Positions 16,727 to 24,892 of a stretch of DNA of 64,000 nt are shown here, one piece after another; position 1 is the stretch's first letter; each line of letters starts with the position of its first letter. This DNA is from JAASSS01 sp021767745 (GTDB lineage Bacteria; Pseudomonadota; Gammaproteobacteria; UBA5335): assembly GCA_034189165.1 (NCBI GenBank), contig JAXHVN010000050.1:124001-188000 (forward strand), in the 5' to 3' direction. The translations under genes and the position numbers were made by a program. Under the pieces are notes generated by a model. That model saw nothing but the letters and a program-made list of their open reading frames with translations. It made no database searches and was not told the origin of the DNA.

Positions 16727-16750
16727 AAAAAGGGCGCCTTGCGGCGCCCT
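16727..16750 (-). terminator. Intrinsic terminator of the thiolase operon
   Basis: The arms AGGGCGCC (16731-16738) and GGCGCCCT (16743-16750) enclose TTGC. On the minus strand the hairpin is followed by a run of T (A run at 16727-16731 on plus). It lies 48 bases past the thiolase stop. Confidence 0.85.
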
Positions 16751-16797
16751 CAACAGCTAGACGTGCCTCGCCGGCGATCGGAGCCGCCGGGTGGCCT

Positions 16798-17979
16798 TCA
16801 GCCTGCCTGATACATCGTCACCACGCAGGCCCCACCGAGGCCGAGATTGTGTTGCAGGGCGACCTTGGCATTCTCGACCTGGCGCTGCTCGCCCTTGCCG
16901 CGCAGCTGCCAGCAGAGCTCGGCGCACTGCGCAAGGCCCGTGGCACCGAGCGGGTGGCCCTTGGAGAGCAGCCCGCCGGACGGGTTGACCACCCACTTGC
17001 CGCCGTAGGTGACGGCATCATCCTCGATCAGCTTCTCACCCTCGCCCTCGGCGACCATGCCGAGCGCCTCGTAGGTGATCAGCTCGTTCGTGGTGAAGCA
17101 GTCGTGCACCTCGAGCACATCGACATCCTCGATACCAAGGCCGGCCTGCTCGTAGACCTGCTGGGCCGCGAGCCGGCTCATGTCGTAGCCGACGACCTTG
17201 ATCATCGAGCCATCGTCGAAGGACGATGGCAGGTCGGTGGTCATCGCCTGACCGACGATGTACACCGGATGCTCGATCCCGTGCTTGCGCGCGAACTCTT
17301 CCGAGCAGACGATCGCCGCACCCGCGCCGCACGTGGGCGGACAGCACTGCAGCCGCGTGACCGGCCCGTAGTAGTGCGGTGACTCCATCACCTCCTCGAC
17401 ACTCAGCTCGTCGTGGAAGATCGAGTGCGGGTTGTTCAACGCATGGCGGCGATTTTTCACCGCGATCTTGGCGAACGTCTCGCTCTTGGTGCCGTACTTC
17501 TCCTGGTGCTCGCGCCCGGCGCCACCGAACAGCTGCGCGGTCGGGGGTGCGGCGGTGAACTTCTGCAGCTTGAACAGCGTGTTCATGTGCTTGTCCATCG
17601 GATTGAGTCGATCCGTGAAGGTCGCGCCGAGCGCTCCCTTCTGCATCTTCTCGAATCCCAGCGCCAGCACGCATTCGGCCACGCCGCCCTCCACCAGCTG
17701 CTTGGCCAGCATGAGTGCGGTCGAACCGGTCGAACAGTTGTTGTTGACGTTATAGATCGGGATGCCGGTCAGCCCCAGCTCGTAGACGGCGCGCTCGCCC
17801 GAGGTGCTCTCCCCGTAGACGTAGCCGACCACCGCCTGGTCTACCTCCTCATAGCCGATCCCGGCCTCTGCCAGCGCCTGCTGGCCGGCTTCGCGAGCCA
17901 TGATGTGGTAGTCCGGGCTCTTGCCGGGTTTGCTGAACTCGGTCATCCCGTTGCCGATGACACATACCTTGCGGCTCAT
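16798..17979 (-). CDS. SCP2-type thiolase / lipid-transfer acetyl-CoA acyltransferase
   Basis: The 393-residue protein belongs to the non-decarboxylating thiolases of the SCPx/lipid-transfer branch. The active-site Cys lies in IYNVNNNCSTGSTALM (about residue 84), and further motifs are VLEVHDCFTTNE and GGLLSKGHPLGATGLAQCAEL. Members cleave 3-ketoacyl-CoA of branched or steroid-type substrates. It is the last gene of an operon with an HSD17B4-like dehydrogenase and two thioesterases, and an intrinsic terminator follows. The 56-base gap to the SDR gene holds a short hairpin (ATACGC/GCGTAT, 17994-18013) and a strong purine-rich ribosome site before the ATG. Confidence 0.88.
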   Translation of the reverse strand: MSRKVCVIGNGMTEFSKPGKSPDYHIMAREAGQQALAEAGIGYEEVDQAVVGYVYGESTSGERAVYELGLTGIPIYNVNNNCSTGSTALMLAKQLVEGGVAECVLALGFEKMQKGALGATFTDRLNPMDKHMNTLFKLQKFTAAPPTAQLFGGAGREHQEKYGTKSETFAKIAVKNRRHALNNPHSIFHDELSVEEVMESPHYYGPVTRLQCCPPTCGAGAAIVCSEEFARKHGIEHPVYIVGQAMTTDLPSSFDDGSMIKVVGYDMSRLAAQQVYEQAGLGIEDVDVLEVHDCFTTNELITYEALGMVAEGEGEKLIEDDAVTYGGKWVVNPSGGLLSKGHPLGATGLAQCAELCWQLRGKGEQRQVENAKVALQHNLGLGGACVVTMYQAG

Positions 17980-18035
17980 GGTCTCCTCCTCCTATACGCC
18001 TCTATGAGCGTATTTGTTTTAGCCAGTTCAGTAGG

Positions 18036-18953
18036 TTACGACTTCTTCTTGATCGGCTTCATGAACTCCATGGTGGAATCCTGGATGTTGCGGACGGGCT
18101 TGGCATCGCTCATGTCGGCCACATCAGACCAATTGTCACGCAGTTCCTCCAGGGAAGCCACGCCATCGTCGTTTGCCGTGGCGAAGCCGCCGTTGCGCTG
18201 CCAGCCGAGCTTGAAGAACCGCCCGGCGCCCACCTCGAACAGCGAGCCGGATTCCTTGCTCTCTTCGCTGCACAGCCAGCCGACCAGCGGGGCGACGGCT
18301 TCGGGACGCAGCTTCTCGAGCAGCGGCGGCGGCATCACGGTCTCGGTCATCCGCGAACGGGCGACCGGCGCGATGGTGTTGACGTTGATGTTGTACTTCT
18401 TGCCTTCCAGCGCCAGCGTCTGGCCCATGCCGAACAGGCCGAGCTTGGCAGCCGAGTAGTTGGCCTGGCCGAAGTTGCCGTAGATGCCGGCCGCGGAGGC
18501 CGTCATGATCACACGGCCATAGGACTGCTCGCGGAAGTGCGGCCAGCAGGCCTTGGTCATGCAGAAGGCGCCCTTCATGTGCACCTCCATGATCTTGTCC
18601 CAATCGTCCTCCTCCATCTTGGCGAACGACTTGTCGCGCAGGATGCCGGCGTTGTTGATCAGGATGTCGACCCGGCCGAAGGCGTCGATGCCGGCCTTGA
18701 TCGTCTTCTCCGCCGAGTCCATCTCGGACACCGACTCGTAGCTGGCGATGGCATTGCCGCCGGCGGCCTTGATCTCCTCGACCACCTTGTCGGCTGCCGA
18801 CTGACTCGCGCCCTCGCCGGTGTAGCTGCCGCCGAGGTCGTTGACCACGACGTTGGCGCCGCGGGAGGCGAACAGCAGGCAATAGGCACGGCCCAGCGAG
18901 CCGCCGCCGCCGGTCACGATGACCGTCTTGCCGTCATAGCGAACTTCACTCAT
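18036..18953 (-). CDS. Short-chain dehydrogenase, HSD17B4-like (3-hydroxyacyl-CoA type)
   Basis: The start MSEVRYDGKTV at 18953 has AAGGAG upstream and matches the family; a longer frame to 19094 is unlikely. The 305-residue protein has the cofactor motif TGGGGSLGRAYCLLFASRGANVVVNDLGG, the structural NNAG in ILINNAGILRDKSF, and the catalytic YxxxK in ANYSAAKLGLFG. The DLGGSYTGEG and RDKSFAKM stretches are typical of the dehydrogenase domain of peroxisomal multifunctional enzyme type 2. It probably oxidises 3-hydroxyacyl-CoA before the thiolase step. A paralogue is encoded at 43437-44357. Confidence 0.88.
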   Translation of the reverse strand: MSEVRYDGKTVIVTGGGGSLGRAYCLLFASRGANVVVNDLGGSYTGEGASQSAADKVVEEIKAAGGNAIASYESVSEMDSAEKTIKAGIDAFGRVDILINNAGILRDKSFAKMEEDDWDKIMEVHMKGAFCMTKACWPHFREQSYGRVIMTASAAGIYGNFGQANYSAAKLGLFGMGQTLALEGKKYNINVNTIAPVARSRMTETVMPPPLLEKLRPEAVAPLVGWLCSEESKESGSLFEVGAGRFFKLGWQRNGGFATANDDGVASLEELRDNWSDVADMSDAKPVRNIQDSTMEFMKPIKKKS

Positions 18954-19017
18954 CGAGTTCTCCTTGGGTTGTAGATGAGAGGCTAGTGAAAAAACCGCTC
19001 GCCGCCAGTGGCGGCGC

Positions 19018-19464
19018 TCAGGACAGCAGGAAGTGAGCCCTGGCCACGGCGATGGGCCGGGCCGGATCCTGCTGCCAGCAATCGACCTGGACATGCGCGA
19101 TGCGGCTGCCCTGCCGCGTGACCCGGCAGCGGCACCAGGTGTCCTGGAGCTTGCCCGAGCGCAGGTAGTCGATGTTGAAGTCGATGGTCTTGGGCATGGC
19201 CAGCGATTCGCGCGTCCACATCAGGTGCAGGATGGCGCTGTGCTCGAGCAGGCCGCCGATCACGCCGCCATGCAGTGCCGGCAGCATGGTGTTGCCGATG
19301 TTCTCCTCGCGCGGCGGCAGGTGAAACAGCGGCTCGCCTGTCTGCTCGAGCTGCATGCGCACGCCGAGCAGGGCGGCGTAGGGCACCATCCCCATCACGG
19401 GCTCGAAGTCGCCGGTTTCCCGGGCGGTGCGCAGGATCTGCCCCAATTCGGCGGGATCGCTCAT
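19018..19464 (-). CDS. Hotdog-fold thioesterase (PaaI-like)
   Basis: The start MSDPAELGQILRTA at 19464 overlaps the preceding stop (ATGA) and gives 148 residues. The hotdog core is visible as LPALHGGVIGGLLEHSAILHL followed by KTIDFNIDYLRSGKLQDTWCRCRVTRQGSRIAHVQVDCWQ. The usual PaaI motif has Asn/Asp and Gly around the HGG helix; here it is LHGGVIGG. It probably hydrolyses acyl-CoA intermediates or releases end products of the lipid pathway encoded by the operon. It is the second gene of that operon. Confidence 0.8.
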   Translation of the reverse strand: MSDPAELGQILRTARETGDFEPVMGMVPYAALLGVRMQLEQTGEPLFHLPPREENIGNTMLPALHGGVIGGLLEHSAILHLMWTRESLAMPKTIDFNIDYLRSGKLQDTWCRCRVTRQGSRIAHVQVDCWQQDPARPIAVARAHFLLS

Positions 19465-19943
19465 GCCTTGCCCTTGCGGTTGTCGCCGCCGGCCGGCGCG
19501 CGGCTCGAATGCCGCATGAAAGCGGCCACGCTGGTGGCGACCGGATCGTCGATGTCGTCCTGATAGGCGGTGGCGCGACAGAACGCGATCCGGCGTGTGA
19601 GCTTGTAGCACTCGCTGCGCGCGTACAGATCCTGGCCCGGCACGGCCGGCTTCATGTAGTCGATGCGCAGGTCGAGCGTGGCGATCGGCTCCATGCGTGG
19701 CAGGGCGGTGAAAATGGCCATGCCGCAGGCGCTGTCGATCAGCGAGGTGATCACGCCGCCATGGATCACGCGAGTCACCGGGTTGCCGATCAGGGCGTCG
19801 GCATACGGAATCTTCAGCACACCGATGCCGTCGCCCGCCTCGACCATTTCGAGGTTCAGCGCTCGTGCGTGGGGCACGCTCCGGAAGAAATTCCAGCCGC
19901 GACCGGCGCGGCCCGCTCCGGCAGCACCCTCAGCTCCGCTCAT
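19461..19943 (-). CDS. Hotdog-fold thioesterase (PaaI-like), first gene of lipid operon
   Basis: The 160-residue protein has a hotdog core around VIHGGVITSLIDSACGMAIFTAL and LDLRIDYMKPAVPGQDLYARSECYKLTRRIAFCRATAYQ, close in pattern to the next gene, so the two may be an in-operon duplication forming a heteromer. It is the first gene after the palindromic operator at 19960-19988. The C-terminal tail (SSRAPAGGDNRKGKA) is short and charged. The substrate is probably an acyl-CoA, judged only from the neighbouring SDR and thiolase. Confidence 0.8.
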   Translation of the reverse strand: MSGAEGAAGAGRAGRGWNFFRSVPHARALNLEMVEAGDGIGVLKIPYADALIGNPVTRVIHGGVITSLIDSACGMAIFTALPRMEPIATLDLRIDYMKPAVPGQDLYARSECYKLTRRIAFCRATAYQDDIDDPVATSVAAFMRHSSRAPAGGDNRKGKA

Positions 19944-19959
19944 CGCAATCCCTTTGCCT

Positions 19960-19996
19960 GGACCGATCGACGACCGGTCGATCGGTCCGCACTATA
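19960..19996 (-). promoter_or_regulatory. 29-bp perfect inverted repeat (TetR-type operator) and -10 box
   Basis: Positions 19960-19971 (GGACCGATCGAC) and 19977-19988 (GTCGATCGGTCC) are exact reverse complements around GACCG. On the minus strand a -10-like TATAGT lies at 19996-19991, so the palindrome covers the expected start of transcription and the leader. The layout is what a TetR-family repressor of a lipid-catabolic operon would use. No regulator gene of that family is in the window, so the regulator is unidentified. Confidence 0.65.
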
Positions 19997-20103
19997 TCAC
20001 CCCTGCGCCGGCATTCGAGGCGCAGGGCGGCCGGGGAACGCCTGGCACCGGGTGTGGTCCTCCGGGGGAAGGTGACGCACAAGACCTGATGAGGAGTAGT
20101 GAT

Positions 20104-20763
20104 ATGGCAAGTCTGCACCTGGGCGATCCGGCGCCGGATTTCACAGCGGAATCCACGGCTGGGCCGTTGCACTTTCATGAGTGGATCGGCGATGCGTGGG
20201 CGGTGCTGTTCTCGCATCCGGCCGACTTCACGCCGGTATGCACCACCGAGCTCGGCCGTACGGCGCAGCTGGCCGAAGAATTCGCCAGGCGCAACGTCAA
20301 GCCGGTGGCGCTGAGCGTCGATCCGCTGGATTCGCATCGCGGCTGGATCGACGACATCAACGAGACGCAGAAGACGACGGTGCAGTTCCCGATCGTCGCC
20401 GACCCGGAGCAGCAGGTGGCGCAGCGCTACGACATGATCCATCCGCGGGCGGACAGCACGCATACCGTGCGCTCGGTGTTCATCATCGACCCGCACAAGC
20501 GCATCCGCGCCACCATGACCTATCCGCCGAGCACGGGCCGCAACTTCGGCGAGATTCTGCGGGTGATCGATTCGCTGCAGCTCACCGATCGCCATGGCGT
20601 GGCCACGCCGGCTGACTGGCGGCCGGGCGATGACTGCGTGATCCTGCCGAGCATCACCGATGCGGAGGAGCTGCGCGAGCGCTTCCCCAAGGGATGGCGG
20701 GAGGAGCGGTCCTATCTGCGCTTGACGCCCGATCCCAGTGAGTCCGGATCCCGTGAGCACTGA
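20104..20763 (+). CDS. 1-Cys peroxiredoxin (Prx6/AhpC-TSA type)
   Basis: The ATG at 20104 follows GAGGAG (20091-20096) and gives 219 residues. The peroxidatic cysteine is Cys46 in FSHPADFTPVCTTEL, preceded by the PxxxT/S-Cys geometry of peroxiredoxins. The C-terminal domain (YPPSTGRNFGEILRVIDSLQLTD, WRPGDDCVILPS) is that of the Prx6 subgroup. It reduces H2O2 and organic hydroperoxides. It overlaps the DUF1244 gene that follows by about 26 bases. It is divergent from the lipid operon across 160 bases. Confidence 0.93.
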   Translation: MASLHLGDPAPDFTAESTAGPLHFHEWIGDAWAVLFSHPADFTPVCTTELGRTAQLAEEFARRNVKPVALSVDPLDSHRGWIDDINETQKTTVQFPIVADPEQQVAQRYDMIHPRADSTHTVRSVFIIDPHKRIRATMTYPPSTGRNFGEILRVIDSLQLTDRHGVATPADWRPGDDCVILPSITDAEELRERFPKGWREERSYLRLTPDPSESGSREH

Positions 20764-21055
20764 GCCGGTGCCTGAGCCCTCGGCGGCGAGTCGCCAGGCC
20801 GCCGAGGCGGCGGCGTTCCGTCGTCTGCTGGCGCATCTGCAGCAGCGTACCGAGGTGCAGAACATCGAGCTGATGACGCTGGCCGGTTTCTGCCGCAACT
20901 GCCTGGCCAAGTGGTACATGGCTGAGGCGCAGGCGCGCGGCATCCCGATCGATTACGATGAGGCGCGTGAAGTGGTGTACGGCATGCCGTACCGCGAATG
21001 GAAGGCGCGCCACCAGCGCCCGACGGGGGCGACCCGGGGGCCCGAACAGGACTGA
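20738..21055 (+). CDS. DUF1244 domain protein
   Basis: This 105-residue protein contains the complete DUF1244 signature: FRRLLAHLQQRTEVQNIELMTLAGFCRNCLAKWYMAEAQARGIPIDYDEAREVVYGMPYREWKARHQ. Two cysteines (CRNC) are conserved in the family; they might bind metal, but this is not established from sequence. The function is unknown. The start is uncertain: GTG at 20738 or GTG at 20753, both inside the end of the peroxiredoxin gene. Tight packing suggests co-expression with the peroxiredoxin and the RraA-like gene. Confidence 0.88.
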   Translation: MSPDPVSTEPVPEPSAASRQAAEAAAFRRLLAHLQQRTEVQNIELMTLAGFCRNCLAKWYMAEAQARGIPIDYDEAREVVYGMPYREWKARHQRPTGATRGPEQD

Positions 21056-21060
21056 TACCG

Positions 21061-21543
21061 ATGACCCATGCGACCACCGACCTGTCCGATGCACATCGTG
21101 ATGCCGTGCAGGTGCTCGATCCCATCCTGCGTGACTTCGGCGGACGCCGGGACTTCCATGGCCCGATCGTCACGTTGAAGCTGTTCGAGGACAACACGCT
21201 GGTGCGGGCGGCGCTGGAGACGCCCGGTGAAGGCCGTGTGCTCGTGGTCGATGGTGGGGGTTCGCTGCGCTGTGCGCTGGTCGGCGATCAGCTGGCCGAG
21301 CTGGCGGTCACCAACGGCTGGGCGGGAATCGTCGTCTACGGCTGCATCCGGGACACGGCCGAGATGGCCGGCATGCCGCTCGGCATCAAGGCGATCGCGC
21401 CGCATCCGCTCAAGAGCCACAAGCGCGGCGACGGTCAGCGCGACATCCCGGTGCGCTTCGGCGGCGTGACCTTCACGCCGGGGGCGATGCTCTATGCGGA
21501 CGCAGATGGCGTGATCGTCAGCGAGGCGCCGCTATCGGCGTGA
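21061..21543 (+). CDS. rraA: RraA-family protein (RNase E inhibitor-like / HMG aldolase fold)
   Basis: The 160-residue protein has the RraA fold motifs GRVLVVDGGGSLRCALVGDQLAELAVTNGWAGIVVYGCIRDTAEMAGMPLGIKAIAPHPLKS and FTPGAMLYADADGVIVS. E. coli RraA inhibits RNase E; many relatives are 4-hydroxy-4-methyl-2-oxoglutarate aldolases. The G-x20-R-D pattern of the aldolases (GDQL...RD) is present, so either function is possible. The length matches RraA. It begins five bases after the DUF1244 stop. Its last 12 bases overlap rluE on the other strand. Confidence 0.85.
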   Translation: MTHATTDLSDAHRDAVQVLDPILRDFGGRRDFHGPIVTLKLFEDNTLVRAALETPGEGRVLVVDGGGSLRCALVGDQLAELAVTNGWAGIVVYGCIRDTAEMAGMPLGIKAIAPHPLKSHKRGDGQRDIPVRFGGVTFTPGAMLYADADGVIVSEAPLSA

Positions 21544-22179
21544 GGGCGGCCTGGGCGCTGCGCGCATCAGCGCCCGGAATTCGGCCGCAGTGGCGGCTCG
21601 CCACTGCCCTGGCGCCAGCGTGCCCAATGCCAGCGGGCCGATCTGCTCGCGGATCAGGCGCAGCGTAGGCAGGCCGACAGCCGCGGTCATGCGCCGCACC
21701 TGCCGGTTGCGGCCTTCGTCGAGCTCGATGCGCAGCCAGCCGGTGGGAATCCGGCGGCGCTGGCGGATCGGCGGCTGCCGCGGCCAGAGCCAGTCCGGCG
21801 CGTCGGCTACCTGAGCTGCGACGGCCGCCGCCGGGCCGTCACGCAGCGCCACGCCGGTCACGAGTTGCGCCGCGGCGGCCGCCGTGGGCGCTCCCTCGAC
21901 CTGCACCAGATAGCGTTTCGTCAGCTTGAAGCGCGGCCCGCTGATGCGCGCCTGCAGGGTGCCATCCCCGGTGAGCAGCAGCAGCCCCTCGCTGTCCCGG
22001 TCCAGGCGCCCGGCCGCGTATACGCCCGGAAGGGGCAGATAGTGACGGAGCGTCTGGTCGGCCGGCTCGCCGCTGAACTGGCTGAGCACGCCGCAGGGCT
22101 TGTTCAGCAACAGCAGCCGTGGCGGAGTGCTGCCGGCCTCAGGCCTTTTCACCGCTCGCAGCGATCTCGGCCGGTGCAT
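21532..22179 (-). CDS. rluE: 23S rRNA pseudouridine synthase RluE-like (RsuA family)
   Basis: The 215-residue protein has the catalytic motif AAGRLDRDSEGLLLLTGDG, in which the Asp of GRLDRDSEG is the nucleophile, after LLLNKPCGVLSQFS. Further motifs are KRYLVQVEG and ELDEGRNRQVRRMTAAVGLPTLRLIREQIGP. It has no S4 domain, as expected for RluE (U2457 of 23S rRNA). Its start overlaps the 3' end of the LysR gene by about 40 bases, and a GTG nine codons in is an alternative start. The 3' end overlaps rraA by 12 bases. Confidence 0.88.
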   Translation of the reverse strand: MHRPRSLRAVKRPEAGSTPPRLLLLNKPCGVLSQFSGEPADQTLRHYLPLPGVYAAGRLDRDSEGLLLLTGDGTLQARISGPRFKLTKRYLVQVEGAPTAAAAAQLVTGVALRDGPAAAVAAQVADAPDWLWPRQPPIRQRRRIPTGWLRIELDEGRNRQVRRMTAAVGLPTLRLIREQIGPLALGTLAPGQWRAATAAEFRALMRAAPRPPSRR

Positions 22180-23116
22180 CCTCGCTGCCGTCGCGGTCCT
22201 CGGCGAAGAACTCCGGATCCATCAGTTCGATGAAGCGCTTCGCCTGGGGTGTCAGGAACTTTCCCCGGCGGGTGACCACGCCATAGGTGCGCTGCGGGAA
22301 ATAGCGCGTCAGCGGGATGGCGCAGAGATCCTCGTCGCCCGTCAGGCAGATGCTGGTGACGATCGAGATGCCGAAGCCGAGTTCGACGTACTTCTTGATC
22401 ACCTCCCAGCCGCCGGCTTCGAGCGTGACCTTGAAGTCGACGTTGTACTGCTGGAAGACGAGCTTCACGACGCGCCAGGTCGACAGGTGCCGGGGCGGCA
22501 GGATCAGCCCGTACTCGCTGATGTCCTCCAGCGTGATCTGCTCCAGGCGCGAGAGCGGGTGGCCGTGTGCCGTGATCAACATGGGGTCGTAGGCGTAGAT
22601 CGGCCGGTAGGTGATGTCCTCAGGGATATCGAGCATCGAGCCGACCGCGAAGTCCACCTCGTCCGCCCGCAGCATCTCCATGCCGTCGCGACCGGTGACG
22701 TTGTGCAGATTGAAGTGGATGCCAGGGTACTGGCGTGCGAACCGGCCGACGATGTCCGGCAGCAGGTAGAGCAGGGTCGACTCCCCGGCCGCGATGTTGA
22801 GCTGGCCGTGTTCCAGACTGCCGCGGCGCGCGGCGAAGTTGTCCGGCAGCGTCTCGAGGCCTTCCACCAGGGGCAGTGCGAGCTCGTAGAGTACCTGCCC
22901 TTCGGGCGTCAGCTTGATCTTGGGGCCGCGCCGCTCGAACAGCACCACGTCCAGCTCGCGCTCCAGTGCCTGGATCTGCAGCGACACGGAAGGCTGGCTC
23001 AGGGACATTTTTTCCGCCGCCTTGGAGATGCTGCCCGCCTGGGCGGCATAGCAGAAACCACGCAGTTGCTGCAGGTGGTTGTGCTTGTAATATTGTCGAC
23101 CGGTGCCGTTGTCCAT
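22139..23116 (-). CDS. LysR-type transcriptional regulator
   Basis: The start MDNGTGRQYYKHNHLQQL at 23116 gives 325 residues. A winged helix-turn-helix is clear (HLQQLRGFCYAAQAGSISKAAEKMSLSQPSVSLQIQALERELDVVLFERRGPKIKLTPEGQVL), followed by a periplasmic-binding-like effector domain. Length and the region around VTGRDGMEMLRADEVDFAVGSM resemble CysB-like members, but I would not assign CysB. It is divergent from aceA across about 440 bases, so it may regulate aceA, the glyoxylate entry point, or itself. Effector unknown. Confidence 0.88.
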   Translation of the reverse strand: MDNGTGRQYYKHNHLQQLRGFCYAAQAGSISKAAEKMSLSQPSVSLQIQALERELDVVLFERRGPKIKLTPEGQVLYELALPLVEGLETLPDNFAARRGSLEHGQLNIAAGESTLLYLLPDIVGRFARQYPGIHFNLHNVTGRDGMEMLRADEVDFAVGSMLDIPEDITYRPIYAYDPMLITAHGHPLSRLEQITLEDISEYGLILPPRHLSTWRVVKLVFQQYNVDFKVTLEAGGWEVIKKYVELGFGISIVTSICLTGDEDLCAIPLTRYFPQRTYGVVTRRGKFLTPQAKRFIELMDPEFFAEDRDGSEDAPAEIAASGEKA

Positions 23117-23556
23117 CACGCAGCTTCTATAAGTCAGATAAATACAAAATATAGAAACCTTTGAGATTGTCAAAGAGCCGGGATTCCCTTACCATCTGTG
23201 CGCCAGTCTCGGCAACCCATCCGGGACGGAGCGCCATGATCCAGGTGGTCTTCTCGGCTCCTCGCGGGCCGCGGCTACCTGTGCCTGACCTGCCACAAGC
23301 AGGCGAATGGTGGTTTCCGTATGCCCCCGCAGCGGCGGTTCGATCCCGGCGCTGCGAGTCGGATGCCGCCCTCGCCGCATGTTGCGATCTGCGGCATGTG
23401 CCCCGGGCTACGGATCGTCGGCCGCGTGCCGCCGAACCGTCAGCAATGACTTGCAGCAGCCATGCCGAATCCGCGCCGGCAACGTCGGGCGGGTGGCATA
23501 TCGAAAGCCAGGCCGGAGAACCGGCATAGAGACACCGCGAGGTGGGAGAGCAGCGA
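23117..23556. other. 440-base intergenic region between LysR gene and aceA
   Basis: No believable gene is present; a 122-codon frame inside it has no family resemblance. The part near the LysR gene (23117-23175) is strikingly AT-rich for this window. It contains an inverted repeat CTTTGA-GATTG-TCAAAG (23159-23175), which fits the T-N11-A pattern of LysR sites. The rest is GC-rich with no clear hexamers, though the aceA promoter must lie here. Confidence 0.6.
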
Positions 23557-24867
23557 ATGACGCGCGAAGAACAGATCAAGGCACTGGAGCAGGACTGGGC
23601 GGAGAATCCCCGCTGGAAGGGTGTGACCCGGCCCTACACGGCGGCCGACGTGGTCCGCCTGCGGGGCAGCGTGCAGCCGGAGTACACCATCGCCCGGCGC
23701 GGTGCCGAGAAGCTGTGGGAACTGGTCAACGGCAGCGCGAAGAAGGGCTACGTCAACGCCTTCGGCGCGATCACTGCCGGCCAGGCGATGCAGCAGGCAA
23801 AGGCCGGCCTGGAGGCGGTGTATCTGTCGGGCTGGCAGGTGGCTGCCGACGGCAACACCTCCGAGACCATGTACCCGGACCAGTCGCTGTACGCCTATGA
23901 CTCGGTGCCGACCATGGTGCGGCGCATCAACAACACCTTCCAGCGTGCCGACGAGATCCAGTGGAAGAAGATCTGCGACGGCAAGATGGACGAGTCCGAG
24001 GCGATCGACTACTTCCTGCCGATCGTGGCGGACGCCGAAGCCGGCTTCGGCGGCGTGCTGAACGCCTACGAGCTGATGAAGAACATGATCGTCAACGGCG
24101 CGGCGGCGGCGCATTTCGAGGATCAGCTGGCGGCCGTCAAGAAGTGCGGTCATATGGGCGGCAAGGTGTTGGTGCCGACGCAGGAGGCGATCCAGAAGCT
24201 GGTCGCTGCCCGACTGGCGGCGGACGTGCTCGGCGTGCCGACCATCGTGCTGGCGCGGACCGATGCCAACGCCGCGGACCTGCTCACCAGCGACTTCGAC
24301 CCGTACGATGCGCCGTTCTGCACCGGCGAGCGCACGGCCGAAGGCTTCTTCCGCACCAAGGCCGGCATCGATCAGGCCATCGCCCGTGGTCTGGCCTACG
24401 CGCCGTACGCGGATCTGATCTGGTGCGAGACGGCCAAGCCGGATCTGGACGAGGCGCGCAAGTTCGCCGAGGCGATTCACAAGGAATATCCGGACCAGCT
24501 GCTGTCCTACAACTGTTCGCCGTCGTTCAACTGGAAGAAGAACCTCGACGACGCCACCATCGCCAAGTTCCAGCAGGAGCTGAGCGACATGGGCTACAAG
24601 TACCAGTTCATCACGCTGGCGGGCATCCACAACAACTGGTATCACACCTTCGATTTCGCCTGGAACTATGCGCGCGGCGAAGGCATGAAGCACTACGTGG
24701 AGATGATCCAGGAGCCGGAGTTCCGCGCCGCCGAGCGTGGCTACACCTTCGTGGCGCACCAGCAGGAGGTCGGCGCCGGCTACTTCGACGACGTGACCAC
24801 CGTGATCCAGGGCGGCACTTCCTCCGTGACCGCGCTGACCGGCTCCACCGAAGAGGAGCAGTTCTAG
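23557..24867 (+). CDS. aceA: Isocitrate lyase
   Basis: The enzyme splits isocitrate into glyoxylate and succinate, the first step of the glyoxylate bypass. The signature KKCGHMGGKVLVPTQEAIQKL contains catalytic Cys197, and the family motifs FGAITAGQAMQQ, LSGWQVAADGN and YNCSPSFNWKKNLDD are intact. The 436-residue length is normal for the E. coli class. The ATG at 23557 follows GGGAGAG at 23544-23550. A strong terminator follows. No malate synthase is in the window. The LysR gene divergent from it is a candidate regulator. Confidence 0.97.
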   Translation: MTREEQIKALEQDWAENPRWKGVTRPYTAADVVRLRGSVQPEYTIARRGAEKLWELVNGSAKKGYVNAFGAITAGQAMQQAKAGLEAVYLSGWQVAADGNTSETMYPDQSLYAYDSVPTMVRRINNTFQRADEIQWKKICDGKMDESEAIDYFLPIVADAEAGFGGVLNAYELMKNMIVNGAAAAHFEDQLAAVKKCGHMGGKVLVPTQEAIQKLVAARLAADVLGVPTIVLARTDANAADLLTSDFDPYDAPFCTGERTAEGFFRTKAGIDQAIARGLAYAPYADLIWCETAKPDLDEARKFAEAIHKEYPDQLLSYNCSPSFNWKKNLDDATIAKFQQELSDMGYKYQFITLAGIHNNWYHTFDFAWNYARGEGMKHYVEMIQEPEFRAAERGYTFVAHQQEVGAGYFDDVTTVIQGGTSSVTALTGSTEEEQF

Positions 24868-24892
24868 CGTTCGCGCTGGCTTGCAACGGTCA

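Noticed and set aside
23161..23529. 122-codon frame between the LysR gene and aceA
   Set aside because: No family resemblance, no ribosome site, and the frame composition follows the GC-rich background.
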